From Hamadaea flava (GTDB lineage Bacteria > Actinomycetota > Actinomycetes > Mycobacteriales > Micromonosporaceae), in NCBI RefSeq assembly GCF_024172085.1, contig NZ_JAMZDZ010000001.1:8246001-8310000 (forward strand): 64,000 nucleotides of DNA. The letters are read 5' to 3'. Positions 1 through 9,108 of the stretch are shown here, in pieces (the stretch's first letter is position 1; each line of letters starts with the position of its first letter). Below the pieces are notes generated by a model. It did no database searches, was not told the DNA's origin, and saw nothing but the letters and a program-made list of their open reading frames with translations. The position numbers and the translations under genes were made by a program.

Positions 1-1151
1 CGCGCGCCCTTGCTCACCTGCCCGGCAGACAGCCAGTCGCCGTAGGCGTACAGCGGTGTGCGCAGGTACTTCAGATCGTCGATGTGCATCGGCTGGGTCA
101 GCACGATCGCGTTGTTGTAGCCGAGCGCGCCCTCGACGGAGATCGGGAACTGATAGGTCTGCCCCGGGATGTCGGCGTCGAGGTTGTTGAACCGCATGAG
201 CCACCAGCGGTAGTAGTAGTTCTTCTTCAACGCCGGCTCGGGGGAGTCGAAGTAGGGGATGTTGTCCGCCCACCACTTGTTGTACGCCCGGACGTGGGTG
301 GCGAACGCGGTGGCGTTGGAGTACCCGGCGTAGGCGCTGTACTCGGTGGCCGAGTCCGGGATCTCGCTCGCGATGAAGCCCATGACGACCTTCGCCGTGG
401 CGGTGGCCCCGGCCGCCACCGTGATGGAGCGGTTCAGCCCGCCGCTGGAGACGGCGAAAGCGTCCCCGGTCAGCCGGGTCGTCAGCGTCGTCAGGCTGTT
501 CTTCACCCCGGTCGAACCGGTCAGCTCGCTGCCGCTGCCGCTGGTGGCGTACGGGGAGACCGCGCGCAGGGTCAGCGTCGTCGACGCCGATCCGCTGTTG
601 GTGATCGACAGGTTCGTCACCGCGACGTTGTTGTTCGTGATGAACTTCTGCTGGGTGATCGTGATCGATCCGCTGGTGAAGACGTTCTTCGAGGAGGACG
701 GTGCCTGCCACCGCTGTGACGGCTGCTCCGAGAACGTCCCCGGGCTGGCCGTGATCGTGTACGCGTTGTTGTCGCTGATGCTCTCCCAGTACGCGACATG
801 GCCGGCGAAGCCCATCGTGCCCGGGGTGTGGGTCTTCATGAACAGGGCCCGGCCCCGCGTCATGAGGATGGCCCCGTCGGCGTCGGCGGGATCACTGCCG
901 CCGCTGCGGGACAGCAGCCGGTCCATCCAGAAGTCGGTGCCGCCGCTTTCGGCGTTGTACATCGCCTGCATCATGTTGCCGGTGGTGTAGCCGACCGGGG
1001 CGGCCGGGATCGCCGGTCCGGTGAAGGTCGGCAGCCCGATGGTCTGGGCGGCATAGCCGGGCGTCGGCTGCGCGGTCAGCAGAGCGGCGCCTAGCGTCGC
1101 TACCGTGAAAGCCGCGACGCGGCGCCGGAAGGTGGTGCCGGTGGAGCCCAT
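1..1151 (-). CDS. Secreted (alpha/alpha)6-barrel glycoside hydrolase-like protein, 5' part
   Basis: This gene runs off the left edge, so only about the first 383 residues are visible. It starts at an ATG with GGAGGTG 6 nt upstream. The N-terminus is a Sec signal (RRR, then a hydrophobic stretch ending near a PGYAA site). A beta-rich segment follows, then an aromatic block with YNKWWADN, KKNYYYRWWLMRFN and SVEGALGYNN. This block resembles the MGH1-like/GH63-like barrel proteins and possibly GH121; family naming is inference. It is the last visible gene of an operon with two GH127-type enzymes and an ABC importer, so a role in cutting L-arabinofuranoside chains outside the cell is likely. Confidence 0.7.
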   Translation of the reverse strand, partial: MGSTGTTFRRRVAAFTVATLGAALLTAQPTPGYAAQTIGLPTFTGPAIPAAPVGYTTGNMMQAMYNAESGGTDFWMDRLLSRSGGSDPADADGAILMTRGRALFMKTHTPGTMGFAGHVAYWESISDNNAYTITASPGTFSEQPSQRWQAPSSSKNVFTSGSITITQQKFITNNNVAVTNLSITNSGSASTTLTLRAVSPYATSGSGSELTGSTGVKNSLTTLTTRLTGDAFAVSSGGLNRSITVAAGATATAKVVMGFIASEIPDSATEYSAYAGYSNATAFATHVRAYNKWWADNIPYFDSPEPALKKNYYYRWWLMRFNNLDADIPGQTYQFPISVEGALGYNNAIVLTQPMHIDDLKYLRTPLYAYGDWLSAGQVSKGA

Positions 1152-1256
1152 GCGCGTCACCTCCTGATGACGTCGTTTTTCGGGGGGTTGAGGGGCGTGG
1201 ATGACCGACGGGCGGCGGCGGGATGCCGGGTACATCCCGCCGCCGCCCGCCGGGGC

Positions 1257-3773
1257 TCAGGTGCCCGACGTGTACAGCGCGGCGATCTCGCTCGCGCTCA
1301 GGGCACGGCTGTAGAGGCGCAGGCCGTCGACCGCGCCGTCGAGGTACGGGTCGGCGTACTGCGAGCGGCCGATCCGGTTGGCGGTGGTGCTGCCCAGGCT
1401 GGCCGGGGTCAGGGTCAGCCCGGTGCTGCGGGCGACCTCCGCGCCGTTGACGTAGAGGACGCCGACCGCGCCGTTGAGGGTCACCGCGACGTGCGTCCAC
1501 GCGCCGGTGGGTAGCGCCGCCGGGGCGTTGATCCGCTGCTCGCCGCCGGAGCCGCTGGTGGTGATGGCGAACCGGGCGGTGCCCGAGCTGCTGCGCGGGG
1601 TCAAGAACATGTTGGCCGTCGTGCTGCTGCCGAAGTCGAACACCCGCGACCAGCTCGTCAGGGTGTCGATGCGGACCCAGGTCGCCACGGTCGCGGCGGC
1701 CGCTCCGGCGAGGATCCCGGCCGGCAGGGTGACGTAGCCGGTCGAGCCGTTGAGGTCGACGGCGTTGCCGCCGCGCCCGGCCACCCACGCGGTGCCGCCG
1801 GCCAGCGTCGCGGTCTTGCCGTTGCCGGTCGCGTCCGCGGCCGTCGTGCCGCTGGTCTCGTCGAACTTGTACCAGGCCACGAACTCCGGCAGCGGCTGCG
1901 CCGAGGTGACGTTCCAGTACACCGTGTACCGCTGGTGGTGCATCTTGTAGAACGGCAGCAGCGTCACCGTGCCGGTGCTGGCGGTCGCCGTGTACTGCAA
2001 CGGGGTCGAGGTCGCGGTGAGGGTCGCCGGGTTCAGCGTCGGCAGCGCGGACAGGTTCGTCGTCCCGTAGGCGCCCGCGAGCACGATCGGGCCGATCTTC
2101 ACCGCCTGGGTGGTCGCGCTGTCGGGCGTGGCCGACCGGGTCAGCGCCATCGGCATCGTCATCGCCACGACGTCGCCGGTGGTCCAGCTCCGCGTGATGG
2201 TGACGTGGGCTCCGGGGGTGGCCGCGACCGCGGTCCCGTTCAGCGTCACCGTCGCTCCAGCCGCCCAGGAGGGTACGCGCAGCTTCAGCGTGAACGCGGC
2301 GTTCCCGGTGACGGTCAGGGTGGTGCTGTTGGTCTCCGGGAAGCTGGTGTCCTGCCGGATCGTCACGCCCTTCGCCGCCCAGTTCACTGTGGACGCGATG
2401 AACAGGTTGACGAAGATGGTGTTCGCGTTGTCGTGGAAGTAGACGGTGTCGGCGAACTTCGTGTGCGTCTCCATGCCGCTGCCGTGATCGCAGGTGAAGT
2501 CGTTGTAGTCGTTGCTGTAGGTCTTGATCCCGCCCGCCCGCAGCGGCGTGTAGTAGGTGACGAAACCGTGCGCGGAGTCGGGGTCCTGCTCGCCGAGCAT
2601 CTGGTTCCAGAGGGTCCGCTCGTAGTACTCCAGGTAGTCCAGCCGGGCCGGGTTGGTGAAGAACAGCTGCCGGGTCAGCTTGAGCATGTTGTAGGAGTTG
2701 CAGACCTCGCAGGTGCTGTCCGACAACTGGCTGGCGATCCGGTCCGGCGCCTTGAAGTACTCCCCGTCGGAGTTCCCGCCGATGACGTACGTGTGGTGGC
2801 CGACGACGATGTCCCAGAAGTTGACGGCGATGTCGCGGTAACGGGTCGTGCCGGTCGCGTGGTACTCGCGGATCGCGCCGATCGCCTTCGGGATCTGGGT
2901 GTTGGCGTGGTAGCCGTTGAGGGCGTCGGTGTTGCTCGCGAGCGGGTCGAAGATCTCGGCGTGGTCGAAGTACTGCGCCGTGGTCAGATGGTTGGCGTCG
3001 GCGGTGACCTGATAGAGGTTGGCCAGCACTTCGTTCATTCCGCCGAACTCGGTGTCGAGCATGTTCTGCCGCTGGGTCTGGGTCAGCCGATCCATCCGGA
3101 ACCTCACCCAGGCCGCCATCGCCGTCAGCACCGTCAGCGCCTGGGCGTTGCCGGCGAGCAGGTGCATGTCGAGCAGGCCGGCCATGATCTTGTGCAGCGT
3201 GTAGTACGGCGCCCACACCGACTGCCGGGCCTCGACGCGGTCGATGAAACTCTCCGGGAACGCCGACAGGAAGCCGGTGTTGAAGCCGACCGTGGCGGCC
3301 CGCGCCTGGCATTGCGCGAGTACGCCGACGATGTAGTCGCCCTTCGTCTTGTACGCGGTGTCGCCGGTGTTCGCGTACGACTGGGCCAGAGCGGTCAGCA
3401 GATGGCCGGTGGAGTGCCCGCGCAGTTCGGTCGTCGGCGACTCCCAGCCGCCGCACGCGGTCGCCGACGAGGACAGGCCGTAGTTGAGCCGGAAGGTGTG
3501 CAGCAGCCGATCGGCGTCGACGAACTTCAGATACGCCTGCGTACGCCCCTGGTTGGCCAGGAACGGACCGGTCAGCAGGGTGACGGCCGACAGCGGGAAG
3601 GGGTAGACGGAGACGCCGGTGTCGGGTCTGGCCACACCCGCCGGTTCCCCGGTCAGCAGGGGTGCGACTGACTGCGCTCCTGGCGCTTCACGCGAGCGTT
3701 CAGCGCGGGCGGCGACACCGGCCGCGACGCCGGTGGCCAGCAGGGTGCGCCGGGTGACACGTTCGTGTCGCAT
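1257..3773 (-). CDS. Secreted GH127-like beta-L-arabinofuranosidase with C-terminal LamG domain
   Basis: The protein has about 838 residues and a TAT-type leader (TRRTLLATGVAAG). Residues from about 55 to 600 match the DUF1680/GH127 (GH146-related) family, which cleaves beta-L-arabinofuranosides with a zinc-bound cysteine nucleophile. Visible zinc/nucleophile motifs are CEVC near residue 355 and FTCDHGSGMETH near 428; the usual second Cys of the CC pair is Asp here. Residues from about 650 to the end form a LamG/concanavalin-like carbohydrate-binding domain (WYKFDETSG to SASEIAALY). The ATG at 3773 is chosen because GGTGAGG precedes it; a GTG lies 9 nt upstream. It follows the permease genes in the same operon and probably acts outside the cell to feed the importer. 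Confidence 0.9.
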   Translation of the reverse strand: MRHERVTRRTLLATGVAAGVAARAERSREAPGAQSVAPLLTGEPAGVARPDTGVSVYPFPLSAVTLLTGPFLANQGRTQAYLKFVDADRLLHTFRLNYGLSSSATACGGWESPTTELRGHSTGHLLTALAQSYANTGDTAYKTKGDYIVGVLAQCQARAATVGFNTGFLSAFPESFIDRVEARQSVWAPYYTLHKIMAGLLDMHLLAGNAQALTVLTAMAAWVRFRMDRLTQTQRQNMLDTEFGGMNEVLANLYQVTADANHLTTAQYFDHAEIFDPLASNTDALNGYHANTQIPKAIGAIREYHATGTTRYRDIAVNFWDIVVGHHTYVIGGNSDGEYFKAPDRIASQLSDSTCEVCNSYNMLKLTRQLFFTNPARLDYLEYYERTLWNQMLGEQDPDSAHGFVTYYTPLRAGGIKTYSNDYNDFTCDHGSGMETHTKFADTVYFHDNANTIFVNLFIASTVNWAAKGVTIRQDTSFPETNSTTLTVTGNAAFTLKLRVPSWAAGATVTLNGTAVAATPGAHVTITRSWTTGDVVAMTMPMALTRSATPDSATTQAVKIGPIVLAGAYGTTNLSALPTLNPATLTATSTPLQYTATASTGTVTLLPFYKMHHQRYTVYWNVTSAQPLPEFVAWYKFDETSGTTAADATGNGKTATLAGGTAWVAGRGGNAVDLNGSTGYVTLPAGILAGAAAATVATWVRIDTLTSWSRVFDFGSSTTANMFLTPRSSSGTARFAITTSGSGGEQRINAPAALPTGAWTHVAVTLNGAVGVLYVNGAEVARSTGLTLTPASLGSTTANRIGRSQYADPYLDGAVDGLRLYSRALSASEIAALYTSGT

Positions 3774-3848
3774 GTACCTCACCTTTCGTGTTTGTACGAA
3801 GTGGAGGGTGTATCGCGTCGCACCCGGAACGCCGCGATACCGGTGGGC

Positions 3849-4649
3849 CTACCCCTTGAGCGCTCCAGAGGCGAACCCACGGACGTAGCTGCGTTGCATG
3901 AACGCGAACAGCAGCAGGCACGGGACGGCCATGAAGACCACCCCCGCTTCCAGCGCCGCGTAGTCGATGGAGCCGTGGCCGGCGGTACGCATGTTGACCA
4001 CCGCCAGCGTGGTGGTGAACTTGTCGGTCGAGTTGAGCAGGATCAGCGGGGCGAAGAACTCGTTCCACGAGGCGAGGAAGGCGAACAGGCCGACCGTGAT
4101 CAGCCCCGGGCGTACCGCCGGGAGCATGATGCGCAGCAGCGTGGAGAAGCTGTTGCAGCCGTCGACCTGCGCGGACTCCTCGAGTTCGCGGGGCACCGCC
4201 TCGAACGAGTTGCGCATCATGAACAGCGAGAACGGCAGCTGGAACATGGTCAGCACCAGGCTCAGCCCGATCAGGCTGTCCTGCAGGCCCAGCCAGCCGA
4301 GCAGCACGTACAGCGCGATCAGGATCGTCGCGTACGGCACCATCAGGATCGCCAGCGTGATCAGGAACAGCGCGTCGCGGCCGGGGAAGCGGAACCGGCC
4401 GAAGGCGTACCCGCCCAGCGTGGAGACGATCAGCGTGCCCCCGACGGTCAGTGCGCTGACCGTGAAGCTGTTGACCACATGGTGCAGGCGGATGCCGTTG
4501 TCCGAGGTGAACAGCCGGTCGTAGTTCTCCAGCCCGAAGCCGCTGCCGGTACGCACGGACGCGTAACCGCTCCACAGCAGGGGGAACAGGAAGAGGATCG
4601 CGAGCGCCCCGCCTGTCACGCCGTAGCCTGCCTTGCCCCAGATTTTCAT
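3849..4649 (-). CDS. Carbohydrate ABC transporter permease (MalG type)
   Basis: This 266-residue inner-membrane protein has about six membrane spans. It carries the permease EAA-loop signature (VPRELEESAQVDGCNSF, followed by a conserved LP), which docks to the ATPase. It is the second permease of a CUT1-family importer and lies 8 bp from the upstream permease gene. It ends in the RSYVRGFASGALKG tail typical of MalG proteins. No ATPase gene is present in the operon, so the importer probably uses a shared MsiK-like ATPase encoded elsewhere, as is known for actinobacterial CUT1 systems. Substrate by context: arabino-oligosaccharides. Confidence 0.93.
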   Translation of the reverse strand: MKIWGKAGYGVTGGALAILFLFPLLWSGYASVRTGSGFGLENYDRLFTSDNGIRLHHVVNSFTVSALTVGGTLIVSTLGGYAFGRFRFPGRDALFLITLAILMVPYATILIALYVLLGWLGLQDSLIGLSLVLTMFQLPFSLFMMRNSFEAVPRELEESAQVDGCNSFSTLLRIMLPAVRPGLITVGLFAFLASWNEFFAPLILLNSTDKFTTTLAVVNMRTAGHGSIDYAALEAGVVFMAVPCLLLFAFMQRSYVRGFASGALKG

Positions 4650-4657
4650 CGCGATTC

Positions 4658-5605
4658 CTAGTGAGACCGGCGGCGCAGGACGCCGAGCTGGACGACGTTG
4701 ACGACGACGAGGACGGCGAGCAGGACCACCGACAGCGCGGCGGCCGACCCGAGATCGAGCCGGATGAAGGCCTCCCGGTAGATCACCATCACCAGCGAGG
4801 TGGTGCTGTTGTCGGGGCCGCCGCGGGTGAGGATCCAGAACTGGTCGAAGGCGAGGATCGAGCCGGTGATCATCATCGTCAGGACCAACGCGATCGTCGG
4901 ACGCATGAGCGGCAGGGTGATCCGCCGGAAGGTCTGCCAGCGGCTCGCGCCGTCGATCCGCGCGGCCTCGTAGACCTCCAGCGGGATCGCCTGCAGCCCG
5001 GTCAGCATGATGAGCATGTTGAAGCCGGCGAACCGCCACAGCACCAGCACCACGGTCGAGCCGAGCGCGGAGGTCCCGCTGCCCGAGGTCCACGAGACGT
5101 AGCCGTCGACCAGGCCGATCGCCCGCAGGCCGTCGCTGACCGGGCCGATCTCGTCCGAGAGCAGCCCGAGGAACAGCAGTGAGGCGCTGGCGAACCCGAC
5201 CGCCATCGGCAGGAAGAACGCCGTACGCAGGAAGCCCACGCCCCGGCGGCGGTTCTGCACGAGCAGGGCCAGCCCGAGGGCGAGCGAGAAGAGCAGCACC
5301 GTCATGATCACGGTGTATTTCACGGTGAACCAGACCGCCGAGCCGCCGAGCTGGTTGTCGCCGATGCCGGTGTAGTTGTCGGGCACGTTGAAGGTCGGCT
5401 GTCCCAGCAGCGGCCACTTGTGCAGCGACATCCACACCACCAGCAGCAGTGGGGTGACGAAGAACAGCCCGACCATGACCGCCGTGGGGGCGGCGTACGC
5501 GGCGCCCACCAGGCTCCGCCTTCTGGCCCGGCTCGCGCGTCGCGGCGGCGGGGTCGTCGCGGCCGCGTCGGCAGCCGGCGCCGGGCGCTGCATCGTCATC
5601 GGCAT
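4658..5605 (-). CDS. Carbohydrate ABC transporter permease (MalF type)
   Basis: This 315-residue inner-membrane permease has a basic, alanine/proline-rich N-terminal tail of about 28 residues, then six or so membrane spans. The EAA loop reads YEAARIDGASRWQTFRRI. The start ATG has GGAG close upstream; two further ATGs follow within 12 nt. It pairs with the downstream MalG-type permease and the upstream binding lipoprotein to make one CUT1 importer. The substrate is inferred from the flanking GH127 genes to be L-arabinofuranose-containing oligosaccharides. Confidence 0.93.
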   Translation of the reverse strand: MPMTMQRPAPAADAAATTPPPRRASRARRRSLVGAAYAAPTAVMVGLFFVTPLLLVVWMSLHKWPLLGQPTFNVPDNYTGIGDNQLGGSAVWFTVKYTVIMTVLLFSLALGLALLVQNRRRGVGFLRTAFFLPMAVGFASASLLFLGLLSDEIGPVSDGLRAIGLVDGYVSWTSGSGTSALGSTVVLVLWRFAGFNMLIMLTGLQAIPLEVYEAARIDGASRWQTFRRITLPLMRPTIALVLTMMITGSILAFDQFWILTRGGPDNSTTSLVMVIYREAFIRLDLGSAAALSVVLLAVLVVVNVVQLGVLRRRSH

Positions 5606-5665
5606 CGGTTCTCCGGAGTCGATTCGGGACCCGGCCGTCCGGTGTGGACGGCCGGGCCGGACGGG

Positions 5666-6946
5666 TCAGCCTTGCTGGAGGGACTTGGTGATCGCCGCGT
5701 TGCCGTCGGCGAGCGACTTGGCCGCGTCGCCGAACAGCGCTCCGCGGACGGTCTGCAGCCAGGGGCTCTGCGGGTCGTTGAACGAGGCGTTGAAGTTCTT
5801 CGCGTACGGCGTCTTGCCCTTCGCGACGAGGCTGTTGATCGTCACGATGCGCGGGTCGGCCGACGAGTACTTGTTCGAGGCCAGGTCGGTGCGGATCGGC
5901 ACGCCCTTGTTCTTGGCGATGACCTCGACCTGGGCGGCTTCCGACATCGTCCAGTTCAGGAAGTCCCAGGCCTGCGCCTGCTTGGTGCTGGTCGCGCCGA
6001 TGCCGATCGAGTCGCCGCCGATGAAGGTGGACTCCCCGCCGTCGAGGCCGGTGATCGGGGCGACGCCCATCTTCACGCCCTTCTCCTCGATCATGCCCAG
6101 CCACACCGACGGGCCGGGCGCGATGCCGATCTTCCCGCTCTGCAGCGCGCCGAGCCAGGTCGGACCGGCCTCGTCCTTGGCCGCGGGCGCGGCCACGCCC
6201 TCGTCGTAGAGCGAACGGTAGAGGGCGAAGACGTCCGCCATCTCCTTCGAGTCGATCTTCGCGGTGGTGCCCTTGTCGTCGAGCACGTTGCCGCCGGACG
6301 CCCAGACCGACGGCCAGAAGGTGAACTCGACGCACCCGCCGCAGTTGCCGCCGAAGTAGGTGCCGTTGACGTCCCCGCCCAGCTTGTCGATCTTGCGGGC
6401 CTGCTCGGCGAACTCCTTGAGAGTCGTCGGCGGCTTCTCCGGGTCCAGCCCGGCCTTGGTGTACAGATCCTTGTTGTAGAGCATCACCGACATGTCGACC
6501 GTGTGCGGCACAGCGAACGTCTTGCCGTCCCAGGTGCCGGCGCGGACGTGGCCGGGGGAGACCTTGTCCTTCACGCCGCTGGCGGCGAACCGGTCGGTGA
6601 TGTCGGCCCACAGGCCCTGCGAGGCGTACTGCGGGGCGAAGACGACGTCGGTGGCGAACAGATCGGGCAGGGCCTTCGCCCCGGCCGCCGAGGCCAGCTT
6701 CGCCGGATACTCCTCATTCGGGTACGCCGTCACGGTCACCTTGTTCTTGTGACCGGCGTTGTACGCCTCGGCGTACGCCTTGGACACCGATTCGGTGGCG
6801 GCCCGCGTCCACAGGGTCAGCTGCGCGCCGTCGTCGACGCCGGCGGTGGAGTTCCCGCCGGGCGCCTCATCCTCACCGCACGCCCCGAGGACGGCGGTCA
6901 GCAGGACCGCGACCGCCACGGCGGCCGGGGTTCTCAACGATCTCAC
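5666..6946 (-). CDS. Extracellular solute-binding lipoprotein, family 1
   Basis: This 426-residue lipoprotein starts at GTG with AAGGAG five bases upstream. The lipobox VLGAC at about residue 20-24 anchors it to the outer face of the membrane. The body is a family 1 (CUT1) sugar-binding protein, with the usual YNKDLYTKAGLDPEKPPTTL segment near the hinge. It is followed by two permease genes and preceded by an intracellular GH127 gene, which together indicate capture of beta-L-arabinofuranosyl oligosaccharides. The sugar specificity is inferred, not visible. Confidence 0.92.
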   Translation of the reverse strand: MRSLRTPAAVAVAVLLTAVLGACGEDEAPGGNSTAGVDDGAQLTLWTRAATESVSKAYAEAYNAGHKNKVTVTAYPNEEYPAKLASAAGAKALPDLFATDVVFAPQYASQGLWADITDRFAASGVKDKVSPGHVRAGTWDGKTFAVPHTVDMSVMLYNKDLYTKAGLDPEKPPTTLKEFAEQARKIDKLGGDVNGTYFGGNCGGCVEFTFWPSVWASGGNVLDDKGTTAKIDSKEMADVFALYRSLYDEGVAAPAAKDEAGPTWLGALQSGKIGIAPGPSVWLGMIEEKGVKMGVAPITGLDGGESTFIGGDSIGIGATSTKQAQAWDFLNWTMSEAAQVEVIAKNKGVPIRTDLASNKYSSADPRIVTINSLVAKGKTPYAKNFNASFNDPQSPWLQTVRGALFGDAAKSLADGNAAITKSLQQG

Positions 6947-6995
6947 GATCTCTCCTTAGTTTTTGGAGGTTCGGCGGCTCAGGCGGCCGGGTCGG

Positions 6996-8942
6996 TCAGG
7001 TCTTGGGCAGCCAGATCCGCATCGTGGCCGGACCCTGACGGCCCCAGCGGTGATACGGGATCATTCGCAGGGAAGTCGGGGTCCGGGCTCCGCTCGCCGC
7101 CGCGTCGGCGTACGGCCACGCGGCGGCAGCGGTCTGTTCGAGCACGGCGGAGACGGAGACCGTGCTCTGCTCGGGGTTCTTCTCGTTCTCCGCCGCCACA
7201 GCGGCGGTGGCATAGTCGGCCGGGGGGACCGCGACGTCGACCCGCACGCGATCCAGGTCGATCGAGCCCTCCGGGGACTCCGCGCACAACACGATCGGGC
7301 CGCGCTCGACCGCGACGCAATCCCGGACGGCGTCGATGCGGGCGTCGGGATGGGTGAACCGGGGCCGCATCGGCAGCCAGAGGACGATCTCGTCACCGGC
7401 CCGGAACGGGCGGCGGATCACGACCCGATCGCCCGATGCGGGCTGCGGCTGGCCGTTGACCGTGACGGTCGCCCCGTCACTTGCCCAGTGGGGCAGGCGC
7501 AATGCGACGGCCCATTCGCCGCCGGACGTCTCGGTGACCCGGATCCGGACGCCCCCGCTGTCCGGGTACGCCGTGGTCATCGACAGCCCGACCGGCCGCC
7601 CGTCGGCCAGCCGCGTACGCACTTCGGCGTCGGCGTACTGGAAGACGTGCACCTCGTCGGCGTCGACCGCCGCGAAGTACGCCGACAAGCTGGCGAGCAG
7701 CCGAGCGGTGTTGCCCAGGCAGCAGGAGACCTCGAACCAGGGCGCGCGCGGACCGCCGCCGAAGCCGAGCTGCTCCTGATCCTCCGGCACGACCGCGGTC
7801 GGCGTACGCTGATGCAGCGTGTTGGCGTAGAAGAAGGACCGGCCGTCGTCGCCCAGCGAGGTCGCCACCACGTTGTACAGGACGCGCTCGATGACGTCGG
7901 CGTACCGGGGCCGGCCGGTGGCCAGCAGCAGCCGCCAGGCGAGCATGACCGTCGCGATGCCGGCGCAGGTCTCGGAATAGGCCCGGTCGGACGGCAGCAC
8001 GAAGTCCTCGCCGAAGGCCTCGTCCTCGTGCCGGGAGCCCATGCCGCCCGTCAGATACGTACGCCGTGCCAGTGTGTGGTCAAACTGCTCGATGATCGCG
8101 CCGAGCAGTTCGTCGTCGCCGGTCTCGACGGCCACGTCCACCGCGCCCGCGGCCAGGTAGAGCGCGCGGACGGCGTGGCCGCGGAAGGTGTGCGCCGCCC
8201 GGATGGGCTGATCGTCGCTGAAGTACGACCAGCCGAACTGGTGCGGCGGCAGGCTGCGGTGCCCCCGGCGGCGCAGGAACAATGCGGCCTGGTCGAGGTA
8301 GCGCTGCTCGCCGGTGACCCGGGCCAGCTCGGCCAGGGCGGGCTCGATCTCCGGATGTCCACAGACGATGGCCGGACCGTCCGGGCCGAAGGTGTCGCAG
8401 ACGTGGTCGGCGGCCCGCTGGGCGACCTCCAGCAGCTCGTCGCCGCCGGTCGTCCGCGCCCGCGCGACCGCCGCCTGAAGCAGGTGCCCGGTGCAGTACA
8501 GCTCGTGCCCCCAGGACAGGTCGCTGTACCGGGACCGCTGCCCGGGGCCGCCGAACGCCGTGTGCAGGTACCCGTCCTCGGCCTGCGCGCCGGCGAACAA
8601 CGTGGTCAGCTCGGTGATCTCGCGATCGCGGGCCGGCGTCGGCAGCCGCCCGTTCTCCCAGGACATCGCCTCGACGAGCTTGTAGACCTCGGAGTCGGTG
8701 AACTCGCGCCCCCGGCGGTCGGCGTTGGCGTTGCCGTCCCGCAGGAACGACCCCGTCCAGCCGAGCTTGTCCATCCACAGCCGACCGTGGTCGAGCGTCG
8801 CGCTGCCGATCAGCTGCTGCCGCCGGGCCCAGAAGCCGCCGGTGATCCGCACCTCGGCCAGGCCGAGCGGGCGCAACGCGCCGCGCGACGGCACGACGGG
8901 CCGCCCTCCCGTGAGGTCGGCGGGGCGCGCCGTCACCGTCAT
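6996..8942 (-). CDS. Cytoplasmic GH127 beta-L-arabinofuranosidase
   Basis: This 648-residue protein has no signal peptide, so it should act in the cytoplasm on imported sugar. It has the full DUF1680/GH127 (alpha/alpha)6 fold signature: HEDEAFGEDFVL near residue 305, SETCAG with Glu324 and Cys326, and EVSCC with Cys407 and Cys408. These match the zinc ligands and cysteine nucleophile described for Bifidobacterium HypBA1. The start at 8942 is chosen for its strong GAGGAGG upstream, rather than the upstream ATG at 9035. It is the first gene of the operon that continues into the importer and the secreted hydrolases, and a perfect palindrome sits 41 bp upstream of its start. Confidence 0.94.
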   Translation of the reverse strand: MTVTARPADLTGGRPVVPSRGALRPLGLAEVRITGGFWARRQQLIGSATLDHGRLWMDKLGWTGSFLRDGNANADRRGREFTDSEVYKLVEAMSWENGRLPTPARDREITELTTLFAGAQAEDGYLHTAFGGPGQRSRYSDLSWGHELYCTGHLLQAAVARARTTGGDELLEVAQRAADHVCDTFGPDGPAIVCGHPEIEPALAELARVTGEQRYLDQAALFLRRRGHRSLPPHQFGWSYFSDDQPIRAAHTFRGHAVRALYLAAGAVDVAVETGDDELLGAIIEQFDHTLARRTYLTGGMGSRHEDEAFGEDFVLPSDRAYSETCAGIATVMLAWRLLLATGRPRYADVIERVLYNVVATSLGDDGRSFFYANTLHQRTPTAVVPEDQEQLGFGGGPRAPWFEVSCCLGNTARLLASLSAYFAAVDADEVHVFQYADAEVRTRLADGRPVGLSMTTAYPDSGGVRIRVTETSGGEWAVALRLPHWASDGATVTVNGQPQPASGDRVVIRRPFRAGDEIVLWLPMRPRFTHPDARIDAVRDCVAVERGPIVLCAESPEGSIDLDRVRVDVAVPPADYATAAVAAENEKNPEQSTVSVSAVLEQTAAAAWPYADAAASGARTPTSLRMIPYHRWGRQGPATMRIWLPKT

Positions 8943-8982
8943 CGTGGCCTCCTCCTCATGGATGTGTGAGGACACGATGCGC

Positions 8983-9000
8983 GCCGAAAACCTTTTCGGC
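8983..9000. promoter_or_regulatory. Probable LacI-family operator upstream of the GH127 operon
   Basis: GCCGAAAA-CC-TTTTCGGC is a perfect palindrome with 8-base arms. It shares the CGAAA...TTTCG pattern with the site at 9094-9108. It lies between the divergent GH127 operon and lacI gene, so the flanking LacI protein is the likely ligand (inference). Confidence 0.6.
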
Positions 9001-9093
9001 AAGACGTCTTCTGTGGGACAAACTGATAACGGCACATCGATAGATCACGGGGATTGACAACGTCATTACGCTGTGGGCAGCTTCGAAATCGAT

Positions 9094-9108
9094 TCGAAAG
9101 GCTTTCGA
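9094..9108. promoter_or_regulatory. Probable LacI autoregulatory operator
   Basis: TCGAAAG-G-CTTTCGA is a perfect inverted repeat with 7-base arms that overlaps the first base of the lacI start codon. A protein bound here would block its own expression. The half-site matches the palindrome at 8983-9000. CGAA-N-TTCG-like operators are known for xylan-related LacI regulators in Streptomyces. Confidence 0.6.

Noticed and set aside
892-3456. Long open frame opposite the GH127-LamG gene
   Set aside because: It is the antisense of a recognisable enzyme and its translation is arginine/histidine-rich with no family match, as is usual in high-G+C DNA.
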